Shown: positions 34,309 through 42,795 of the stretch, one piece after another | Layout: each line of letters opens with the position of its first letter | How positions within the stretch are numbered: the stretch's first letter is position 1 | Origin: Kutzneria sp. CA-103260 | GTDB lineage: Bacteria; Actinomycetota; Actinomycetes; Mycobacteriales; Pseudonocardiaceae | Assembly (NCBI RefSeq): GCF_018263855.1 | Contig: NZ_CP073318.1 | Coordinates: 2,790,001 to 2,854,000 of the forward strand | Reading direction: 5' to 3' | Length of the DNA stretch: 64,000 nt | Notes under the pieces: model-generated | Told to the model about the DNA's origin: nothing | Databases searched by the model: none | What the model saw: the letters and a program-made list of their open reading frames with translations, nothing else | Translations under genes and position numbers: made by a program

Positions 34309-35771
34309 AGCTGGATCCACGTGGTCTTGAGCTCGGTGTACTTCGCCAAGGCGTGCGCCGACTTGTCCCGACCGTTGCCGGACTGCTTCATGCCGCCGAA
34401 CGGCACGGTGAGGTCGCCCTCCTCGTAGCAGTTGACCCAGACCGTGCCGGCCCGCAGGGCCCGGGCGACCTTGTGCGCGGTGGACAGGTCGGACGTCCAC
34501 ACCCCGGCGGCCAAGCCGTACTCGGTGTTGTTGGCCAACTGAACTGCATCGTCCAGTTCAGTGAAGGTCAGCACCGACAGCACCGGGCCGAAAATCTCCT
34601 CGCGGGCCAGCCGCATGCCGGGGTCGACCTGGTCAAAGACGGTGGGCTGGAGGAAGTTCTCCCGGTGCTCGCCGCCGACCCGCAGCCGCGCGCCCTCGGC
34701 CTGCCCGGTGGTGACGTGGTCGAGGACCCGGTCCAGGTGGGCCGACGAGACCAGCGGACCCATTTCCGTGGCGGGATCGAGGGGATCGCCGACCCGAAGC
34801 TCCCGCGCCCGTCGGACCACGGCCTCGGTGACCTGCTCGGCGATGTCGGCGTGGACGAGCAGCCGGGACGGCGCCGTGCACATTTCGCCCTGGTTGAAGA
34901 AGATGCCCCACGCGGCGGTGGCGGCGGCCCGCTCCAGGTCGGGGGCGTCGGGCAGGATGATGTTGGGCGACTTGCCGCCGAGCTCCAGCCACACCCGCTT
35001 GAGGTTGGAATCGGCGGCGTAGCGCAGGAAGTGGCGGCCGACGGCGGTGGAACCGGTGAAGGCCAACACATCCACGCCCGGGTGCAGGCCGAGCGCCTGA
35101 CCCGCGGTCGGCCCGTCGCCGTTGACGACGTTGAGCACACCAGGTGGCAGCCCGGCTTCGGTGCCGAGCTGGCCCAGCAGCAGGGCCGACAGCGGTGACG
35201 ACTCCGACGGTTTCAGCACGACCGTGCAGCCGGCGGCCAGTGCCGGCGCGACCTTCCAGCTGGCCAGCGTGAGCGGGAAGTTCCACGGCACGACCGCCCC
35301 GACCACTCCGGCCGGCTCCCGGGTGACCAGGGCCAATGCGTCGGGGGCGGTGTGCGGCGACTCGTCGGTGAGCTTGTCGGCCAGTTGCCCGTACCAGCGG
35401 AAAGTGTTGATGGCGGCCCGAAGTTCGATGTCGTGCGCGTCGGTGATCGGCTTGCCCATCTCCAACGTGACCGTGAGGGCGAGCTGTTCCCGTTGCTGCT
35501 CAAGGAGTTCGGCCATCCGTAGCAGAATCCGGCCGCGGTCGGCGGGGGAGAGCCGCGGCCACGGCCCGGAGTCGAACGCCCGGCGCGCGGCCGCGACGGC
35601 CAGATCGATCTCAGCGGCTCCGGCGTCGGCGACGTGCGTGATGACTTGCCCGTCACGCGGCGAGACGACCGGGAAGCCCTGGCCGCCGCCCTCAGCGCGG
35701 CCGTCGATGTGGTGCTGCGTGGGCAGATCGAGGTCCTTGGCCAGAGCCAGCCATTCCGAGTGGTCGCGCAT
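34305..35771 (-). CDS. aldehyde dehydrogenase (PuuC/betaine-aldehyde-dehydrogenase-like)
   Basis: This 488-residue ALDH starts at ATG 35771, 4 bp after the preceding gene. It has PWNFPLTLASWK, AFTGSTAVGR, LELGGKSPNI with the Glu, FFNQGEMCTAPSRL with the catalytic Cys, and EEIFGPVLSVLTF. The sequence style is that of the broad group holding gamma-glutamyl-gamma-aminobutyraldehyde and betaine aldehyde dehydrogenases. It overlaps the PuuD-like gene by 4 bp, which supports a role in oxidising a gamma-glutamylated aminoaldehyde or another aldehyde of this operon. Confidence 0.88.
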   Translation of the reverse strand: MRDHSEWLALAKDLDLPTQHHIDGRAEGGGQGFPVVSPRDGQVITHVADAGAAEIDLAVAAARRAFDSGPWPRLSPADRGRILLRMAELLEQQREQLALTVTLEMGKPITDAHDIELRAAINTFRWYGQLADKLTDESPHTAPDALALVTREPAGVVGAVVPWNFPLTLASWKVAPALAAGCTVVLKPSESSPLSALLLGQLGTEAGLPPGVLNVVNGDGPTAGQALGLHPGVDVLAFTGSTAVGRHFLRYAADSNLKRVWLELGGKSPNIILPDAPDLERAAATAAWGIFFNQGEMCTAPSRLLVHADIAEQVTEAVVRRARELRVGDPLDPATEMGPLVSSAHLDRVLDHVTTGQAEGARLRVGGEHRENFLQPTVFDQVDPGMRLAREEIFGPVLSVLTFTELDDAVQLANNTEYGLAAGVWTSDLSTAHKVARALRAGTVWVNCYEEGDLTVPFGGMKQSGNGRDKSAHALAKYTELKTTWIQL

Positions 35772-35775
35772 CGGT

Positions 35776-36573
35776 TTACTCCGCCCCTGAGGTGCCGCGC
35801 TCCAGCAGCCGGCCGCCGTCCCACACGACGCCGACCTGCCGGTAGTACGCGGCGATCGGCTCACGGATCGCTAGCCGGGCCAGTTCTTCGGTCGGCGACT
35901 CGAACAGCTCCAGCGAGGCTTCGCCGGTCCACGGCTGCCCGCCCTCGAACGACGCGGCCCCGGACTCGATCAGCTCGTCCAGCGCGAGGCCACCGCCCTT
36001 CTCGATCGACGGCAGCCAGCGGTGGTGGGCCATCGGATGGGCGTTGACGAAACCGTTGGTGTCAGACGGTTCCCGCAGCGTCACCACCGCCTGCGCCAGG
36101 CGGCGGTCGCCGGCCGCGAGGGTGGCGCCGAAGCGGGCCCCGGCCTCGATGCGCGGGGCCGGGCCGTAGGGATGCGGCCGGGTCTGGTGGATGGAGCCAA
36201 GCTTCTTCGGATAGCCCTGGTGCAGGCCGCGGGCGATGGCGAAGTCCTTGTCCACCCAGATGTACACGCAGCGGGTGTAGGTCCGGTCCCGGTACTTGCA
36301 GCGGACGACCGCGAACGCCTCCTTGTACTGGGCGCGCACCGGGTCCAGCAGCTCGTCCCCAGTCGTGCCACAGGACTGCCAATCGGCCCAGATCAGCGCC
36401 ACCGCACCGGGATCCTCGTCGGCCAGCTCCAACGGCTCGGGCAGCAACTCACGGACGCGATCCGGGTCGGTGCGGTACTCGACGGTCAGCAGGTCGCCGG
36501 AGTAGCGCCACGGCGGCGAAGGGATCAACGACGACGCCCCGGTCGCGGTCTTGGGATAGAAGTAGCCACGCAT
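35776..36573 (-). CDS. acetoacetate-decarboxylase-family protein
   Basis: This 265-residue protein starts at ATG 36573, behind GGAG. Strands such as YSGDLLTVEYRTDPDRVREL and CVYIWVDKDFAIARG, together with GYPKKLGSI, match the acetoacetate decarboxylase family. The Lys pair in PKK corresponds to the Schiff-base Lys and its neighbour in that family. Members decarboxylate beta-keto acids or act as hydratases or cyclising enzymes on keto-acids. Placed between an extradiol dioxygenase and an aldehyde dehydrogenase, it may process a ring-cleavage product (inference). Confidence 0.85.
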   Translation of the reverse strand: MRGYFYPKTATGASSLIPSPPWRYSGDLLTVEYRTDPDRVRELLPEPLELADEDPGAVALIWADWQSCGTTGDELLDPVRAQYKEAFAVVRCKYRDRTYTRCVYIWVDKDFAIARGLHQGYPKKLGSIHQTRPHPYGPAPRIEAGARFGATLAAGDRRLAQAVVTLREPSDTNGFVNAHPMAHHRWLPSIEKGGGLALDELIESGAASFEGGQPWTGEASLELFESPTEELARLAIREPIAAYYRQVGVVWDGGRLLERGTSGAE

Positions 36574-36577
36574 GTCT

Positions 36578-37471
36578 TTACGCTCCAACGAGATCGGTCC
36601 ATCCGTGGGCGGGGCGGTCGAACCAGAGGTGGGCCTGGCCGGTGCCGACGGAGTTCTCGTACTCCCCGTACTGCCGGGCCGGCGCCACACAGGCGCGCTC
36701 GCCCAAGGCGCCGGCCAGCATCAGGTAGTGGGCGAACTTGGCTTCCGGCTTGAACTTCCAGAACTCGTCCATGGTGTCCAGGACCCTGTCGTGCCGGCCC
36801 TGCTTGAACCACGAGATCCGCTCCTCGTCGGCGGCACGGGCCGCAGGGGTGCGGATGTGGACCGGGTCGCTGGCCTCGTGATCACGCAGCTGGCGCAGCG
36901 GCCAGAAGGTGTGCGAGAGGGCCCCGGAGGCGATCAGCAGCACCCGTCGCCCGGGCGTGGCGGCGATGCCGTCGGCCAGGGCCCGTCCCAGACGCAGGTG
37001 GTCCTCCATGTCCCCGGTCTGGCAGACGCCGATGCTCACCCACCGCTTGTCCGGCCGCCCCAGGTACTTCCAGAGGTTGATGGTGGCGTAGTAGATCGGC
37101 AGGTAGTCGTCGTCGATCGCGGTGATGAAGGTGCCGTGCTTGTCGGCGAACGCCGCGATGGCGTGGGCCAGTTCGGGATCGCCGGGGAAGTCGTACGGCA
37201 TGCGGCACATGCCCCGCGGCAGCTCCTCGGAGGTGAACAGCCCGGCCCGCCGCTGATGCGCCGTCACGACGAACTCCACGGTGGTGGCCCAGTGCGAGTC
37301 CAGGACGACCACAGTGTCGTAGTCGTCGCGGTCGAAGACGTCCCGGCGCAGCTGCTGGAGGCCGGTGACGAGGGTGATCTCGTTGCCGCCGTTGAGAGAC
37401 CGACGCTCGGCTTCCGGCAGCACGATGGTCGGCACGTGGGCGAGCAGGCCGGCCCCGACGATCTCACCCAT
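36578..37471 (-). CDS. class III (LigB-type) extradiol ring-cleavage dioxygenase
   Basis: This 297-residue protein begins MGEIVGAGLLAHVPTIVLP, where the His near residue 12 matches the first iron ligand of LigB-type enzymes. LDSHWATTVEF holds the next His, and ASGALSHTFWPL, with the acidic helix EFWKFKPEAKFAHYLML, supplies the rest. These non-heme Fe(II) enzymes open catecholic rings beside the hydroxyls; homoprotocatechuate 2,3-dioxygenase (HpaD type) is the closest match in feel. It overlaps the upstream aldehyde dehydrogenase by 8 bp, and that enzyme would oxidise the semialdehyde product. Confidence 0.87.
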   Translation of the reverse strand: MGEIVGAGLLAHVPTIVLPEAERRSLNGGNEITLVTGLQQLRRDVFDRDDYDTVVVLDSHWATTVEFVVTAHQRRAGLFTSEELPRGMCRMPYDFPGDPELAHAIAAFADKHGTFITAIDDDYLPIYYATINLWKYLGRPDKRWVSIGVCQTGDMEDHLRLGRALADGIAATPGRRVLLIASGALSHTFWPLRQLRDHEASDPVHIRTPAARAADEERISWFKQGRHDRVLDTMDEFWKFKPEAKFAHYLMLAGALGERACVAPARQYGEYENSVGTGQAHLWFDRPAHGWTDLVGA

Positions 37472-38930
37472 GGCTGAGCCATCCCTTCGGGGCGGTGACC
37501 GTGTTCTTCACGTCGCAGTAGAAGTCGAAGCTCCAGGTGCCGCCCTCGCGGCCGACGCCGGACTGGCGGGAACCGCCGAACGGGGCCTTGAGGTCGCGGA
37601 CGAAGAAGCAGTTGACCCAGACCGTGCCGGCTACCAGCTTCGCGGTCACCCGCTCGGCCCGTTCCGGGTCGCCGGTGGCCAGTGTGGCGGCCAGCCCGAA
37701 GCGGGTGTCGTTGGCCAGCGCGACGGCCTCGTCCTCGGTGACGAAGGTCTGCAGCGTCAGCACTGGGCCGAAGACCTCCTCCTGCACGATCTCGGAGTCC
37801 TGGGCGACGTCGGTGAGCAGCGTCGGCGCGTAGTACAGGCCGTCCTGCCGGTGGCCGCCGATCACCGCGCGGGCGCCGCTGTCCAGGGCCCGCCGCACGA
37901 AGCCGTCGATCTTGTCGAGCTGCCGGGCGTGGATGTTGGGCCCGATGTCGGTGGCCTCGTCGCGCGGGTCGCCCTGCTTCAACGCGGCGGCCTTGTCCAC
38001 GAAACGACGGGTGAACTCCGCGGCCACCGAGTCCTCGACCAGCAGCCGGGTACCGGCCAGGCACACCTGGCCGGCGTTGTCGTACTGCTCAACGGCCAAC
38101 TGAACCGCCAAGTCCAGGTCGGCGTCGGCGAATACCAGCAGCGGCGACTTGCCGCCCAGTTCGAGGCTGAGCGGCGTGAGGTTGGCGGCCGCCGAGGCGG
38201 CGATGCGCTTGGCCGTGGGCACCGAGCCGGTGAAGCTGATCCGCCGTACGTCCGGGTGCGAGGTGAGGGCGTCGCCGATCTCCGTGCCGTAGCCCTGCAC
38301 GACGTTGAACACGCCCGCCGGCAGGCCGGCCTCGGCGGCGATGTCGGCCAGCAGGGAGGCGGTCAGCGGGGACCACTCGGCCGGCTTGAGCACCACCGAG
38401 TTGCCGGCGGCCAGCGCCGGGGCGATCTTCCAGGTGGCCAGCATCAGCGGCGCGTTCCACGGGGTGATCAGCACGCTCGGGCCGGCCGGGTCCCAGCTGA
38501 CGTGGTTGCGGTGGCCCCGCGTCTCGAAGTCCTCGTGCGCCAGGCCCAGCAGCCAGTCGGCGAAGAACCGGAAGTTGTGCGCCACCCGTGGCATCACGCC
38601 GCGCCGGTGCGACCGCAGCAGCGCCCCGTTGTCGTGGGTCTCGACCAGGGCCAGCTCTTCCAGCCGTTGCTCCACGCCGTCGGCGATCGCATGCAGGAGC
38701 CGGGCCCGCTCGGCCGGTGGCGTCGCCGCCCAGGCCGGGAAGGCCGTCTTGGCGGCGGCCACCGCCGCGGCCGCCTCAGTGCCGGTGCCGCGGGCGATCT
38801 CGGCCAACACCCGCCCGTCGATCGGCGACACGTCGGCGAACGTCTCGGCGGAGTCGACCCGCTCCCCGCCTATCCAGTGCCGGGTGTCGACGGCCACCCC
38901 GCCGACGGTTGCCTCGGGCTCGCGGGCCAT
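37464..38930 (-). CDS. aldehyde dehydrogenase, 2-hydroxymuconic/5-carboxymethyl-2-hydroxymuconic semialdehyde type
   Basis: This 488-residue ALDH starts at ATG 38930, with TGGAGGGGAC just upstream. It has TPWNAPLMLATWK, SFTGSVPTAKRI, LELGGKSPLLV, DNAGQVCLAGTRL (catalytic Cys) and EEVFGPVLTLQTF. The first motif, with PWNAP in place of PWNFP, is frequent in the HpaE/DmpC group that oxidises meta-cleavage semialdehydes. Its gene overlaps the extradiol dioxygenase gene, which strongly supports that pathway role. Confidence 0.88.
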   Translation of the reverse strand: MAREPEATVGGVAVDTRHWIGGERVDSAETFADVSPIDGRVLAEIARGTGTEAAAAVAAAKTAFPAWAATPPAERARLLHAIADGVEQRLEELALVETHDNGALLRSHRRGVMPRVAHNFRFFADWLLGLAHEDFETRGHRNHVSWDPAGPSVLITPWNAPLMLATWKIAPALAAGNSVVLKPAEWSPLTASLLADIAAEAGLPAGVFNVVQGYGTEIGDALTSHPDVRRISFTGSVPTAKRIAASAAANLTPLSLELGGKSPLLVFADADLDLAVQLAVEQYDNAGQVCLAGTRLLVEDSVAAEFTRRFVDKAAALKQGDPRDEATDIGPNIHARQLDKIDGFVRRALDSGARAVIGGHRQDGLYYAPTLLTDVAQDSEIVQEEVFGPVLTLQTFVTEDEAVALANDTRFGLAATLATGDPERAERVTAKLVAGTVWVNCFFVRDLKAPFGGSRQSGVGREGGTWSFDFYCDVKNTVTAPKGWLSHG

Positions 38931-38945
38931 GTCCCCTCCAGGTCG

Positions 38946-38957
38946 TTTGGCCCCAAA
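38946..38957 (-). promoter_or_regulatory. short palindrome between the monooxygenase and the ALDH genes
   Basis: TTTGG-CC-CCAAA lies in the 51-bp gap just before the ribosome site of the aldehyde dehydrogenase gene, next to AT-rich DNA. It could be an internal operator or a processing site in the operon. Five-base arms make chance occurrence quite possible. Confidence 0.3.
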
Positions 38958-38981
38958 TAAACACCCGGCGCGGGGACCGTG

Positions 38982-40472
38982 TCAACGCGTCGCCGGCTCC
39001 CCGACGACGGTCCAGCCGGCCACGACCTCGGCGACCGCCGACGCGCTCAGCTCGTCGGCGCGCCACACCGCGGCCGCGTGCCCGTCCGGGCGCACGAGCA
39101 CGGCCGCCGCATCTTCCCAACCGCGAAGTGAACGCACGAGTTCAACCGGCAGCTCGTCGGGCATCGGTGTCGGCCCGAACGCGACCAGCGTGAGCCGGTC
39201 CGGACGCAGTGCGCGGTGCAGGGTTCCACCACCGGCCAAGGGAAGATTGGGCACCCGCCGTCCGACGGGCGAGCCCGCCGACACGTCGTAGGCCACTTCG
39301 AGGCCGGACAACCAACCCCGCAACTCGTCCGCGGTGTCGCCGTCGCGGGCGATGAGCCGGGAGACGAGGTCGCGCAGCGCCTGGCCGGCCGGCGTGAACG
39401 TCACCATGAGCGAGGCCTGGGCCAGCGTGTTCGCGGCGAGACGAGCCGCGATCGGGCGGCGCTCGGCGTCGTAGGACTGCGGGCCGTCGATGATCCGCCG
39501 CGGCGCGCGGCCGGCGACCTCAGCGGCCAGCTTCCAGGCGAGGTTGGCCGCGTCCTGCACGCCGACGTTGAGGCCCTGACCACCGGCCGGCAGGTGCACG
39601 TGGGCGGCGTCCCCGGCCAGGAACACCCGCCCCACGCGGTAATGCTCGGCGTGCCGGGTGGCGTCGCCGGCCCGGGACGTCCAGATCACCTCGCGCAGGC
39701 CGAAGTCGTCCCCGGCCATCCGGTGCAGGGTCGCCCGCAGTTCGGTCTCGTCGGGGATGTCGGCCTGGCGGGCCTTGGCTTCCTCAGGGGTGAGGCCGGT
39801 GTCGGACGGCTCGTGGCCGAAGACGCGGTACCGGCCGCCGGGCAGCGCGATGACGCTGTAGGAGCCACGTTCGACGTCCCAGTGGTGGGGGTGGGCCGGC
39901 GGACGGTCGAGGCGGACGTCGGCCAGGAAGCCCATGGAGGTGGCCGAGGTACCCGGAAAGCCGATGTCCAGCGCGTGGCGGACGGCGCTGTGTGCGCCGT
40001 CGGCGCCGATGACGTACCGGGCCCGCTCCTGGGCGCCGGCGGTCGACGTGATCGTGACGCCCTCGTTGTCCTGTTCGAGGTCCGCGAGTTCCCACCCGGT
40101 CTCGACCACCACGCCGTTCGCCTCCAGGTGCTCGGCCAGCAGCCGCTCGGTCTCGACCTGGGACAGCTGAAGGACGAACGGGAACGACGTGTCGAGACGC
40201 TCGTAGCTCAGCCGGTCGGGCAGCACCGCGAAGTGCGCGGCGGGCACGGCGGTGCCGGCGGCGACCATCAGCTCGGCCAGCGAACCACCGTCCGCGGTCG
40301 GCAACGCGTCCAGGACTTCGAGCGTGCGCGGGTGGATCGTGGTCGCCCTCGACTGTCCCAGCCGGTCCGACCGGGCCTCGAACACGCGCACGGCCACCCC
40401 GGCCCGGTGCAGGAGGGCGGCGGCCGCCATCCCCACCGGGCCGGCTCCGATCACTGCGACGTCGGTCTGCAT
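38982..40472 (-). CDS. FAD-dependent aromatic-ring monooxygenase (PheA/MhpA-like)
   Basis: This 496-residue flavoprotein starts at ATG 40472, behind GGGGAG. The FAD fold begins VAVIGAGPVGMAAAALLHRAG; the DG motif is YVIGADGAHSAVRHAL; the second FAD motif is GRVFLAGDAAHVHLPAGGQG. A C-terminal thioredoxin-like tail (about 400-496) is typical of phenol and 3-hydroxyphenylpropionate hydroxylases. It would add a hydroxyl ortho to an existing one to make a catechol, the substrate for the extradiol dioxygenase downstream. It is the first gene of a six-gene leftward operon and is divergent from a MarR gene with two operators between. Confidence 0.88.
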   Translation of the reverse strand: MQTDVAVIGAGPVGMAAAALLHRAGVAVRVFEARSDRLGQSRATTIHPRTLEVLDALPTADGGSLAELMVAAGTAVPAAHFAVLPDRLSYERLDTSFPFVLQLSQVETERLLAEHLEANGVVVETGWELADLEQDNEGVTITSTAGAQERARYVIGADGAHSAVRHALDIGFPGTSATSMGFLADVRLDRPPAHPHHWDVERGSYSVIALPGGRYRVFGHEPSDTGLTPEEAKARQADIPDETELRATLHRMAGDDFGLREVIWTSRAGDATRHAEHYRVGRVFLAGDAAHVHLPAGGQGLNVGVQDAANLAWKLAAEVAGRAPRRIIDGPQSYDAERRPIAARLAANTLAQASLMVTFTPAGQALRDLVSRLIARDGDTADELRGWLSGLEVAYDVSAGSPVGRRVPNLPLAGGGTLHRALRPDRLTLVAFGPTPMPDELPVELVRSLRGWEDAAAVLVRPDGHAAAVWRADELSASAVAEVVAGWTVVGEPATR

Positions 40473-40503
40473 GTCTGCTCCCCAGCGGTGTCGGGCAAAG
40501 TCT

Positions 40504-40542
40504 CTTGACATCAAGGTAATATCCAACTGTCTTGACGTCGAG
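40504..40542. promoter_or_regulatory. two MarR-type operators between the monooxygenase operon and the MarR gene
   Basis: CTTGACATCAAG at 40504-40515 is a perfect palindrome with a 2-base centre, and CTTGACGTCGAG at 40531-40542 is a near copy with one mismatched position. They are 27 bp apart in the same 88-bp divergent promoter. Two equal sites around the promoters strongly suggest binding by the adjacent MarR protein, repressing both directions until an aromatic ligand is bound. Confidence 0.72.
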
Positions 40543-40560
40543 AGAAAAAGGGGCGTGGCC

Positions 40561-41070
40561 GTGACCACCTCGTCACGCGACGCGGTCGACGACCTGATCG
40601 AGGCCGTTCGAAAGGCCGGCGCCGCCGAGCGCACCCTGCGAGCCAAGGCGCTGGCCTATCGCCTGCGCCGGGTGGCGCACCAGTTGGAGTTGGAGATGCG
40701 CCGTGAGCTGGCCGGACACGGGGTCGAGCTGTGGGAGCTGGAGGTGCTGGCGGCCTTGAAGCGAGCGCCGGAGCGCCGCCTCACGGCCGGGCAGCTGATG
40801 ACCGCGGTCGCGCTCACCTCGGGCTCGGTCACGCACCGGATCACCCGGTTGCAGGATCGTGGCTGGGTCCGCCGGGATCCCGACCCGGCCGACGGTCGCT
40901 CGGTCCTCGTCTCGCTCACCGAAGCGGGCTGGCAGCGGGCGGTGGAGGTCTTCGACGTCAAGACGAAGGTCGAGGAGGAGATCGGGGACGTGCTCGACGA
41001 CGACGCCGTCGACGTCCTCAACGACGCGCTGCGGCGGATCTCGCACCACCTGAACGCAAGGAGCTCATGA
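40561..41070 (+). CDS. MarR-family transcriptional regulator
   Basis: This 169-residue protein starts at GTG 40561, chosen for the 7-base spacing from AAGGGG; GTG 40555 is nearer to it. A long N-terminal helix (to about 60) precedes the winged helix (RLTAGQLMTAVALTSGSVTHRITRLQDRGWVRRDPDPADGR in two pieces, residues about 75-118), followed by a dimer helix. It lies divergent from the aromatic-degradation operon with two palindromes between, so it is its likely repressor and would sense a phenolic substrate. Confidence 0.9.
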   Translation: MTTSSRDAVDDLIEAVRKAGAAERTLRAKALAYRLRRVAHQLELEMRRELAGHGVELWELEVLAALKRAPERRLTAGQLMTAVALTSGSVTHRITRLQDRGWVRRDPDPADGRSVLVSLTEAGWQRAVEVFDVKTKVEEEIGDVLDDDAVDVLNDALRRISHHLNARSS

Positions 41071-41465
41071 TGAGGCGACAGACCCTGGGCATCGCCGCCG
41101 TCATCGCCGGCGCGGCCGCTGCCGCGCCGTCGGTATGGCAGACGGTCACCCACATCACCGACGAGACCTACCGCGCGCCGGAGGCCCGACACGGCGCCGG
41201 CCATGTGCAGTACCACATGGCGCGCGAAGCGCTGGTCACCGCAGGCGCGTTCGGGGCGGTCGGCAGTATCCTCGTGGCCGGACCGGAGCTGTCACCGGCG
41301 CTGTGGCGGGCGATGGCCTGCGCGGTCGGCGGCTTCGTGGCCGCGATGTGGTCGGGTGGGCCGACCACGGGCCTCTGGGCGCCCAACCGTCAGGCGTTCG
41401 CCATCCACGTGGCCTCGACCAGCGCGTTGAGCCTCGGTGTTGCGCTGCTGCGCCCGCGTCGCTGA
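41070..41465 (+). CDS. small membrane protein of unknown function
   Basis: This protein of about 131 residues overlaps the MarR stop (start ATG 41070; ATG 41067 is the alternative) behind AAGGAG. Four hydrophobic segments are visible: LGIAAVIAGAAAAAP near the start, ALVTAGAFGAVGSILVAG, LWRAMACAVGGFVAAMW and a final AIHVASTSALSLGVALL. I do not recognise the family. Coupling to the MarR gene suggests a role tied to the regulator or to uptake or tolerance of its ligand. Confidence 0.72.
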   Translation: MRRQTLGIAAVIAGAAAAAPSVWQTVTHITDETYRAPEARHGAGHVQYHMAREALVTAGAFGAVGSILVAGPELSPALWRAMACAVGGFVAAMWSGGPTTGLWAPNRQAFAIHVASTSALSLGVALLRPRR

Positions 41466-41473
41466 GGTTCGGC

Positions 41474-42793
41474 TCACAGCTCCAGGGCGGTCGCGCCTTC
41501 GGCGGGTTCGGCGTTACGCCTGGTCTTCAGCCACGTGTCACGGCCTCGGACGATTCGGAAGAAGGCTCGCCACGAGCTGACGTAGAACAGTAGTACGTAC
41601 ATCGCGTACAGAACGCCGTAGCCGAGCGATCGCCACAGGGGGATGCCGGGCTCGTTGCGAGCGTACAGCGGCCCCCAGATGGCCAGCGGCGCCAAACCCA
41701 GCAGCACCAACAACACCGAGGCCAGCACGCCGCTGGTGTGCGCGCCGTAGTAGACGCTGGCGATGAAGGGAATCGGGTAGACGAAGGTGCCGAGCAGGTA
41801 CAGCCACGGCAGCACGAGGTAGTAGCTGACCTCCAGAACGCCACGGCGGGGCAGGTGGCCGCAGGTCCAGATCCGTGAGAGGTAGCGGCCGCACTGCATC
41901 GTGCCCTGGCCCCAACGGGTCCGTTGGGCGAGTAGCCGGTCGAGCCGGGGCAGGCCCTCCTGGTCGATGACGGCCTCGGGGGCGTACTCGATGCGGTGGC
42001 CGGTGGTCAGCAGGTGCAGGCTGAGCTCGTAGTCCTCCAACAGCGCACAGTGCCACGGCCGCCCGTAGCTGGCGCGCACACTGTCCAAAGCGGACAGTCG
42101 GGTGAACTGCCCGTTGCCGCCGAGAGCAGCGGTCCGGGTGTGGTGACGGGTCAGCTGGATGGCCGCGATGGCCGCCCGGAACTCGATGTCCTGCATGCGA
42201 ACCAGCGCCCGGCCGGCGAGGTTGGCCAGCCGGCCCCGACCGGGGAACGGCCGCCGGTCGTTGCGGTTGATCATCCGTACGGTCACCTGCACCGCGCTGA
42301 CTTGCGGGTCCCCGAACAGGTGCGGCGAGGCGCAGATGTCCAAACAGGACCGGGACGGCCGGCCGTCGGCGTCGACCACGCCGACGATCACCTGGTGGCG
42401 GTCGGCCCCGGGCGGCAGCCACTCGTCAAGCGCGTCGTAGGCCGAGTTCAGCGCCTCGCCCTTGCCTTTGCGGGCCTCGGGCCGGTAGCGCGAGACCAGA
42501 TGGACCCGGCCGGTGTCGCCGGCGTGCAGGCTGACCTGGGTGGCGGTGGCGTCCTCGCTGGCGTCGTCGATGACCCAGATGTGCGCCTGCGGAAAGTGCC
42601 GGCGCAGATAGTCGAGGGTCGTGCCGATCACGGCTTCCTCGTCCCGGCACGGCACGAACAGGTGCCACTGGAGATCGGCCGCGTCGCCGTGCGGCCGAGG
42701 CCGCTGTCTGAGGAACGGCACCACGATCACCAGGACGTAGACCAGGAAGACGACGCTCATCACCAGCGCGGTCGTCTGGATGACGGTGAGCAT
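41474..42793 (-). CDS. processive-type family 2 glycosyltransferase, membrane-bound
   Basis: This 439-residue protein starts at ATG 42793, behind AGGGGAAT. One N-terminal transmembrane segment (VMSVVFLVYVLVIVVPFL) leads into a GT-A domain: WVIDDASED, VVDADG (metal-binding DxD), LLEDYELS (base) and QRTRWGQG (QxxRW signature of processive enzymes). Three or four membrane segments follow. It resembles cellulose/hyaluronan/poly-GlcNAc synthases. It is coupled, 2 bp apart, behind a UDP-GlcNAc 2-epimerase gene, so an exported HexNAc-containing polysaccharide is a reasonable inference. Confidence 0.88.
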   Translation of the reverse strand: MLTVIQTTALVMSVVFLVYVLVIVVPFLRQRPRPHGDAADLQWHLFVPCRDEEAVIGTTLDYLRRHFPQAHIWVIDDASEDATATQVSLHAGDTGRVHLVSRYRPEARKGKGEALNSAYDALDEWLPPGADRHQVIVGVVDADGRPSRSCLDICASPHLFGDPQVSAVQVTVRMINRNDRRPFPGRGRLANLAGRALVRMQDIEFRAAIAAIQLTRHHTRTAALGGNGQFTRLSALDSVRASYGRPWHCALLEDYELSLHLLTTGHRIEYAPEAVIDQEGLPRLDRLLAQRTRWGQGTMQCGRYLSRIWTCGHLPRRGVLEVSYYLVLPWLYLLGTFVYPIPFIASVYYGAHTSGVLASVLLVLLGLAPLAIWGPLYARNEPGIPLWRSLGYGVLYAMYVLLFYVSSWRAFFRIVRGRDTWLKTRRNAEPAEGATALEL

Positions 42794-42795
42794 CG

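Noticed and set aside
33637..35771. A complete putrescine (Puu) degradation operon
   Set aside because: Only PuuC- and PuuD-like genes are present. There is no gamma-glutamylputrescine synthetase or oxidase, and the genes are coupled to ring-cleavage enzymes, so I call only the enzyme types.
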